Source: JAWQFO01 sp033436665 (lineage in GTDB: Bacteria > Pseudomonadota > Alphaproteobacteria > Rhodobacterales > Rhodobacteraceae). From it: a stretch of DNA of 64,000 bases. The notes beneath the pieces are model-generated. The model did no database searches. It was not told the DNA's origin and saw nothing but the letters and a program-made list of their open reading frames with translations. The stretch lies in contig NZ_JAWQFO010000007.1 of NCBI RefSeq assembly GCF_033436665.1, positions 124,001 to 188,000 on the forward strand. Direction: 5' to 3'. Positions within the stretch are counted from its first letter, which is position 1. Each line of letters starts with the position of its first letter. A program made the translations under genes and the position numbers. This document shows positions 59,308 through 64,000 of the stretch, in pieces.

Positions 59308-60954
59308 ATGGCCCGATACATTTTCATCACCGGTGGTGTGGTCTCCTCGCTCGGCAAGGGTCTCGCCTCGGCGGCACTGGGCGCGCTGCTGCAGGCGCGC
59401 GGCTTTTCGGTCCGGCTGCGCAAGCTCGATCCCTATCTCAACGTCGATCCCGGCACGATGTCGCCGTTCGAGCATGGCGAGGTCTTCGTGACCGACGACG
59501 GGGCCGAGACCGATCTCGACCTCGGCCATTACGAACGATTTACCGGGGTCGCGGCACGGCGCACCGATTCCGTGTCCTCGGGGCGGATCTATTCCGACGT
59601 GCTCGAGAAGGAACGCCGCGGCGACTATCTCGGCAAGACCATCCAGGTCATTCCCCACGTCACCAACCAGATCAAGGATTTCATCTCGATCGGCGACGAC
59701 GAGGTCGATTTCATGCTCTGCGAGATCGGCGGCACGGTGGGCGACATCGAGGGCCTGCCGTTCTTCGAGGCGATCCGCCAGTTCAGCCAGGACCGCCCGC
59801 GCGGGCAGTGCATCTTCATGCACCTGACCCTGCTGCCCTACATCAAGGCATCGGGCGAGCTGAAAACCAAGCCGACGCAGCACTCGGTCAAGGAGCTGCG
59901 CTCGATTGGGATCGCGCCCGACATCCTGGTCTGCCGCTCCGAGGGACCGATCCCCGAGAAGGAACGCGAAAAGCTGGCGCTGTTCTGCAACGTCCGGCCC
60001 GACTCGGTGATTGCGGCGCAGGACCTGAAGTCGATCTACGAGGCGCCGCTGGCGTATCATCGCGAGGGACTGGATCAGGCCGTGCTCGACGCCTTCCAGA
60101 TCACGCCCGCGCCGAAGCCGAACCTCGAGCGCTGGGAAGACGTCGCCGACCGGATCTACAATCCCGAGGGCGAGGTCAACATCGCCATCGTCGGCAAGTA
60201 CACGCAGCTCGAAGATGCCTACAAGTCGATCGCCGAGGCGCTGACCCACGGCGGCATGGCGAACCGGGTCAAGGTCAACATCGAATGGGTCGACGCCGAA
60301 ATCTTCGACAGCGCCGAAGACGTGGCCCCGCGGCTCGAGGGCTTCCATGCCATCCTGGTGCCGGGCGGTTTCGGTGAACGCGGGACGGAAGGAAAGATCA
60401 AGGCCGCGGAGTTCGCGCGCACCCGCAAGGTGCCCTATCTCGGCATCTGTCTCGGGATGCAGATGGCGGTGATCGAGGCGGCGCGCAACGTTGCGGGCCT
60501 GGCCAGCGCGGGGTCCGAGGAATTCGACCACGAGGCGGGCAAGAAACGCTTCGAACCGGTGGTTTATCACCTCAAGGAATGGGTGAAGGGCAACGCCAAG
60601 GTCGAACGCAAGGTTGGCGACGACAAGGGCGGCACAATGCGGCTCGGGGCCTATGACGCGGTTCTGACGCCCGGAACACGGGTTGCCGAGGTCTACGGCA
60701 AGACCGACATCGACGAACGACACCGACACCGCTACGAGGTCGACATCAAGTACCGTGACAAGCTCGAGGAGAGCGGGCTGTGTTTCTCGGGCATGTCACC
60801 CGACGGGCGCCTGCCGGAGATCATCGAATGGCCGGATCACCCGTGGTTCATCGGCGTGCAGTTCCACCCCGAACTCAAGTCCAAGCCCTTCGACCCGCAC
60901 CCCCTGTTCAAGGATTTCGTGCGGGCCGCGAAAGAAGTCTCGCGCTTGGTCTGA
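59308..60954 (+). CDS. pyrG: CTP synthase
   Basis: A 548-residue enzyme that aminates UTP to CTP with glutamine. The N-terminal synthetase domain starts RYIFITGGVVSSLGKGLASA and contains the UTP site region FEHGEVFVTDDGAETDLDLG. The C-terminal class I amidotransferase has the nucleophile Cys near residue 382 in YLGICLGMQMAV and the His-Glu pair in GVQFHPELKSKPFDPH. GGGGGA precedes the ATG. It converges on the VPLPA-CTERM gene with 11 bases between stops. Confidence 0.97.
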   Translation: MARYIFITGGVVSSLGKGLASAALGALLQARGFSVRLRKLDPYLNVDPGTMSPFEHGEVFVTDDGAETDLDLGHYERFTGVAARRTDSVSSGRIYSDVLEKERRGDYLGKTIQVIPHVTNQIKDFISIGDDEVDFMLCEIGGTVGDIEGLPFFEAIRQFSQDRPRGQCIFMHLTLLPYIKASGELKTKPTQHSVKELRSIGIAPDILVCRSEGPIPEKEREKLALFCNVRPDSVIAAQDLKSIYEAPLAYHREGLDQAVLDAFQITPAPKPNLERWEDVADRIYNPEGEVNIAIVGKYTQLEDAYKSIAEALTHGGMANRVKVNIEWVDAEIFDSAEDVAPRLEGFHAILVPGGFGERGTEGKIKAAEFARTRKVPYLGICLGMQMAVIEAARNVAGLASAGSEEFDHEAGKKRFEPVVYHLKEWVKGNAKVERKVGDDKGGTMRLGAYDAVLTPGTRVAEVYGKTDIDERHRHRYEVDIKYRDKLEESGLCFSGMSPDGRLPEIIEWPDHPWFIGVQFHPELKSKPFDPHPLFKDFVRAAKEVSRLV

Positions 60955-60965
60955 GCCGGCGGCGG

Positions 60966-61628
60966 TTACCGCGCGCCGGGCCGCCGGCGCGCAAACCCGA
61001 AGGCCGCCAGCCCCATCGGCAGCAAGACCAGCCCCGCCGGGACAGGAACCGGCAAGAGCGGATCGGCAGAGAGCTGCGGGCCGGTGACGCGGAAATCGAG
61101 TTCGATCAGGTTGGCAAGAACAAGCACGTCAGGGTCCGAAAACAGGCTCGTCGGACCCGCGTCGAACAGTGACAGGCGCAGTCGGTCGCCGACTTCCGTG
61201 CCGCCAGAGATGCTGGTGTAGTCGTAGCCTGTTATCCCTTCGAGGATGTCGAACGCGACGCTGTCGGCGTCGGCTGTCACGAATGGATTGACGTCACCCG
61301 CTGCGCAGTCGAAGCCCGCGAAACTGCAACCGGTGAGCGATTCCAGGTAGCCGAAGCCGTCCGTCACGAAAGTCGCGACGAAACGGCTCGCGTCGCCGAC
61401 GGTGAGACGCGGAAGCCAACGGTCGAAACCCCAGACATAATCGGCCTGATCCACTGTGCCGTAATTGACGGCACCGCTGTCGTCGAAGACTTCGACGTCG
61501 ACGAACCGGACGGCTTCGAGGCGCGTCGCCAGGTCATATGATGTCGTGACGGGTGAGGACTGGGCGGCGGACGCAACCATCAGGCCAAACCCGACGATTG
61601 CGGGAAAACGCAGGATTATCGACATCAT
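60966..61628 (-). CDS. Secreted protein with VPLPA-CTERM sorting signal
   Basis: A 220-residue protein. The signal peptide is SIILRFPAIVGFGLMVASAA. The C-terminal sorting signal reads VPVPAGLVLLPMGLAAFGFA then RRR, that is a VPxPA motif, a membrane helix and a basic cluster, the tripartite VPLPA-CTERM (PEP-CTERM-like) tag. The mature domain has no recognised motif beyond an NADSVAFDILEG-like strand pattern. It is probably anchored or released by an exosortase-type system encoded elsewhere. An eight-base inverted repeat lies upstream at 61656-61683. Confidence 0.85.
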   Translation of the reverse strand: MMSIILRFPAIVGFGLMVASAAQSSPVTTSYDLATRLEAVRFVDVEVFDDSGAVNYGTVDQADYVWGFDRWLPRLTVGDASRFVATFVTDGFGYLESLTGCSFAGFDCAAGDVNPFVTADADSVAFDILEGITGYDYTSISGGTEVGDRLRLSLFDAGPTSLFSDPDVLVLANLIELDFRVTGPQLSADPLLPVPVPAGLVLLPMGLAAFGFARRRPGAR

Positions 61629-61939
61629 ACTCTCCGGAACCTGTCGACTTCAGGGATGTCCGGGCAAGACCACAACCGGACATCGCGATTTGTTCAGCAA
61701 GACAGCGGTCATGCCAACTTCATCCTCTGAGGGAGGCAATCCGCGCCGAATTCCGCCCAAAACGCCACGTCATGCGCGCTTTGTCGCCTTCTCGCCTCTC
61801 GGGTCGTGCCCACCGCGCCACAGGTCCGAACAAAAAATCGGGCAAGGTCAAGGTCGCACGTCGCTTGCCGGACAGCGTCGAGCTGTTGCATCCTTCGGCC
61901 AAGGATCGCCATGCATCGACGCGGCGGCAAGGGACAGGG
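61629..61939. other. Intergenic stretch with an inverted repeat
   Basis: About 310 bases between the divergent VPLPA-CTERM and membrane-protein genes. It holds ATGTCCGG/CCGGACAT at 61656-61683 with a 12-base loop, 28 bases before the VPLPA-CTERM start. I see no further gene; open frames here have no ribosome site or family match. Confidence 0.5.
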
Positions 61940-62989
61940 ATGCAAGACAAGCCGCGAACGACGAAACTGACGATTGCGCCCAAGCATCTGCTGATCCTGC
62001 TGCTGCCGGTCGTCGTGCTGACAGTCTCCGAGATCATGCTGGCGAGTTTCGCCGACACCGACATGGATCCCGGCCCGGTCGCCATCGTCGAGGCCGGGCG
62101 GATGGTCGAACTTGCCGGGCGCTATAGGTTCATGGCTGTCTGGTTCTTCTACAGCGCCGTCGCCTTCACCTTCATCGCGGTGTTCGTAGCCGATCTGAAG
62201 GCTCGCCACACCTGGCAATCCTGCTGCATGACCATCGTCGCGCTGATCGTCGTCATCTTCATCTCGCTGATCTTCTCGGTGTTCGAGCCGGCATGGATGG
62301 GAAGCTTCGAAGCCTACGAATTGCTCGGGGCAGAGATTTTCACCGCGGCGCTCGGCGTTGGCCACCTGCCGATCTGTGCCCCGGGCGCGCCGATGGAGCC
62401 ACGCTGCGGCCCGCATGGCGCCTTCTTCGCGATGACCTTCCTGCTCGACAAGACCAACTTCATCGCGTCGTTCTCGACCGCCGCGGTGATCGCCGGCATG
62501 GTGCTCGCGCTGGCACGGGCGCATCCGCCGGAGCTTTCGACACCGGACGGGCTGATGCGCGAGGCGCAGGCGCTGGAGACCGCGCAACGGACGGTGCGGC
62601 GCTATCTCTATTGCTCGGGAATCCTGCTGACGGTGGGCATGATGATGGGGCTGGCGTGGATGAACTGGCCCGCCGACCTGATCGCGGACAAAGCCCAGCG
62701 CGAAGAGTTCCGCGCCCTGGTCGACTCGGTCTCGCTGTTCCGGGGTGTGAGCTACTCGGTGCTGATTTTGTCCTTCTACATGCCCGTGAGCCTGATCCTG
62801 ATGGTCCGGATCGAACGCTTCCAGACCGCGGCGGAGGGCAAGTCGATCCCCGAGGCGGCGCGCAGCATCGACGGGTTCGACATCGGGCGCATCGGCTCGA
62901 TGGACGCGTTCAAGGCGGTGCTGTCGATCATCGCTCCGATCATCGCCAGCGCCGTGGGATCCTTCGCGGGCGTCAATCCGTTCGGGTGA
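61940..62989 (+). CDS. Multi-spanning membrane protein of unknown function
   Basis: A 349-residue protein with about seven predicted helices, including LLILLLPVVVLTVSEIMLAS, FMAVWFFYSAVAFTFIAVFV, TIVALIVVIFISLIFSVFEP, YLYCSGILLTVGMMMGLAW and SVLILSFYMPVSLILMVRIE. Cys residues lie in a loop (HLPICAPGAPMEPRCGPHG). A cytoplasmic patch PELSTPDGLMREAQALETAQ precedes helix 5. I recognise no family. ATG at 61940 is chosen by length and composition; the GACAGGG in front of it is close. Hydrophobic C-terminus SIIAPIIASAVGSFAGVNPF ends the protein. Confidence 0.75.
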   Translation: MQDKPRTTKLTIAPKHLLILLLPVVVLTVSEIMLASFADTDMDPGPVAIVEAGRMVELAGRYRFMAVWFFYSAVAFTFIAVFVADLKARHTWQSCCMTIVALIVVIFISLIFSVFEPAWMGSFEAYELLGAEIFTAALGVGHLPICAPGAPMEPRCGPHGAFFAMTFLLDKTNFIASFSTAAVIAGMVLALARAHPPELSTPDGLMREAQALETAQRTVRRYLYCSGILLTVGMMMGLAWMNWPADLIADKAQREEFRALVDSVSLFRGVSYSVLILSFYMPVSLILMVRIERFQTAAEGKSIPEAARSIDGFDIGRIGSMDAFKAVLSIIAPIIASAVGSFAGVNPFG

Positions 62990-63041
62990 CCGGGCATGAA
63001 ACCCATTGCATCGCGGGCGCGCTGCGATAGAGGCTGAGAAC

Positions 63042-63824
63042 ATGCTCAGCTACCAGCATATCTACCACGCCGGGAACCTCGCGGATGTCCACAAGCACGC
63101 GATGCTGGCTTGGATGCTCGACTACCTGACGCGCAAGGACAAGCCGCTCAGCTATATCGAGACGCATGCCGGCCGTGCGCTCTACGATCTCGGCGATGCC
63201 GCGGCGGTAAAGACCGGCGAGGCGGCGCAGGGCATCGGCAAGGTCGCGAATTGGTTCAAGGCCGAACACCCCTATGCCCGGGTGCTGGACGAGGTGCACG
63301 CGGCGCATGGGGCGCAGGCCTATCCTGGCTCGCCGATGATCGCCGCGCGGCTTCTGCGCTCGACTGACCGGATCGACCTTGCCGAACTGCACCCCGCCGA
63401 AGAGGCCAGTCTCAGAGCTGCGCTTGCGGATTGGCCGGTACGGGTGCATCGCCGCGACGGGTTCGAGCTGGCGCATGCCCTCTGCCCGCCCACGCCTCGG
63501 CGCGGCCTGCTGCTGATCGACCCGAGCTACGAGATCAAGTCGGATTACGAGACGATCCCAGGCCACATCGCGCGCATCGCACGGGCCTGGAACGTCGGCA
63601 TCGTGGCCCTGTGGTACCCGATCCTGACCTCTGACGCGCATCGCGGAATGCTGCGCGCCCTGACCAAGGCGCATCCCGAGGCGATCCGTCACGAAGTCAC
63701 GTTTCCCCCCGCGCGTCCGGGGCATGGTATGATCGGGTCCGGCCTGTTCGTCCTGCGCGCGCCCTACGGGTTCGAGGACGCGGCGGCGAATCTTTCCAGA
63801 CATTTCGACAGCCTGAAAGGATAG
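63042..63824 (+). CDS. rlmJ: 23S rRNA (adenine2030-N6)-methyltransferase
   Basis: A 260-residue SAM-dependent methyltransferase. LSYQHIYHAGNLADVHKHAM is the N-terminal RlmJ signature, YIETHAGRALYDLG lies near the SAM site, and LLLIDPSYEIKSDYE holds the DPPY-type catalytic motif (here DPSY) near residue 160. It methylates A2030 in 23S rRNA in E. coli. ATG at 63042 matches the conserved start. The next gene begins five bases after its stop, so they are in one transcript. Confidence 0.94.
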   Translation: MLSYQHIYHAGNLADVHKHAMLAWMLDYLTRKDKPLSYIETHAGRALYDLGDAAAVKTGEAAQGIGKVANWFKAEHPYARVLDEVHAAHGAQAYPGSPMIAARLLRSTDRIDLAELHPAEEASLRAALADWPVRVHRRDGFELAHALCPPTPRRGLLLIDPSYEIKSDYETIPGHIARIARAWNVGIVALWYPILTSDAHRGMLRALTKAHPEAIRHEVTFPPARPGHGMIGSGLFVLRAPYGFEDAAANLSRHFDSLKG

Positions 63825-63828
63825 TGTG

Positions 63829-64000
63829 ATGGCAAAAGGATACTGGATCGTCCATGTCGAGGTTCGCGATGCCGAAACCTACGACAGGTACCGGGCCGCC
63901 GTCGGCGCGGCGCTCGACGACTTCGGCGGCAGGTTCCTCGTGCGCGGCGGCGGGTCTGAAATCCGCGAAGGGTCGCTCAATCCGCGCAGCGTGGTGATCG
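63829..64000 (+). CDS. DUF1330 family protein (3' end outside window)
   Basis: The first 57 residues are visible: AKGYWIVHVEVRDAETYDRY then RAAVGAALDDFGGRFLVRGG, a typical DUF1330 (dimeric alpha-beta barrel) N-terminus. The family is small, about 95 residues, and of unknown function. ATG at 63829 lies four bases after the rlmJ stop, with AAGGATAG upstream. Confidence 0.88.
   Translation, partial: MAKGYWIVHVEVRDAETYDRYRAAVGAALDDFGGRFLVRGGGSEIREGSLNPRSVVI

Noticed and set aside
1..64000. CRISPR arrays, insertion sequences, prophage or defence islands
   Set aside because: No direct-repeat arrays, transposase, integrase, restriction or toxin-antitoxin genes were seen in any frame.

Overview
The window is GC-rich, densely packed bacterial chromosome, almost certainly from the Roseobacter group of the Rhodobacterales (Alphaproteobacteria). 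The gene content supports this: pccA/pccB/mcm with an ScfR-type regulator, a betI-betC-betB-betA operon, small DUF1127, DUF2842, DUF6497 and DUF7218 proteins, a VPLPA-CTERM protein, and a class A RNase P RNA next to rpmG. I cannot resolve the genus. I see no rRNA, tRNA, insertion sequence, integrase, phage gene or CRISPR array. Apart from short dispersed palindromic repeats, it reads as stable chromosome.

Layout. 1-2.1 kb: end of polyphosphate kinase and the exopolyphosphatase. 2.1-5.4 kb: a minus-strand run with an EEP-family hydrolase, a DjlA-like co-chaperone, a GNAT acetyltransferase and a VOC protein. 5.4-17.7 kb: the propionyl-CoA to succinyl-CoA module (mcm, pccA, pccB). It is broken up by small envelope and hypothetical genes and ends with an MFS exporter and the regulator pccR. 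TTTGCAAA-type sites lie in front of both pccB and pccR. 17.7-23.8 kb: a thermonuclease and the choline-O-sulfate/choline to glycine betaine operon, with a clean palindrome in front of betI. 23.8-33 kb: mostly transport (two DMT carriers, ArgO, MarC, two SLC13/RCK permeases) plus YebC and a YmdB-type phosphodiesterase. 33-39.6 kb: guanine deaminase, MgtE with 5-formyltetrahydrofolate cyclo-ligase, and a tightly overlapping hisN / 8-oxoguanine deaminase / CAP-domain operon. 39.6-44.3 kb: an XRE regulator, a 490-base AT-richer gap, a LysR regulator divergent from a DUF1127 gene, a Bax-inhibitor-1 protein, a cupin, a VIT protein and rpmG. 44.4-48.2 kb: rnpB, an AmpD-like amidase with an excalibur lipoprotein, and gatC-gatA. 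48.3-52.6 kb: VOC protein, GST, sdaA, a DMT carrier and a thiamine pyrophosphokinase whose 3' end overlaps the DMT gene. 52.7-55.2 kb: an unrecognised 822-residue, very acidic protein. 55.3-64 kb: DUF2842, purA, a cobalt-type nitrile hydratase operon, secG, pyrG, a VPLPA-CTERM protein, an orphan multi-spanning membrane protein, rlmJ and the start of a DUF1330 gene.

How the genes fit together. PccAB and Mcm feed propionyl-CoA into the TCA cycle, probably under acyl-CoA-responsive control by PccR. The bet operon turns choline sulfate and choline into the osmoprotectant glycine betaine under BetI. Nitrile hydratase subunits and their maturation partner are translationally coupled. Many adjacent genes share ATGA, GTGA or TGATG overlaps, which I took as the main evidence for operons.

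The most interesting unexplained items are the 822-residue acidic protein, two families of dispersed intergenic palindromic repeats, the shared 15-mer operator in the pccB and pccR promoters, a hairpin with a T-run in the pyrG leader, and the orphan 349-residue membrane protein. I found no convincing new multi-gene defence or mobile system.
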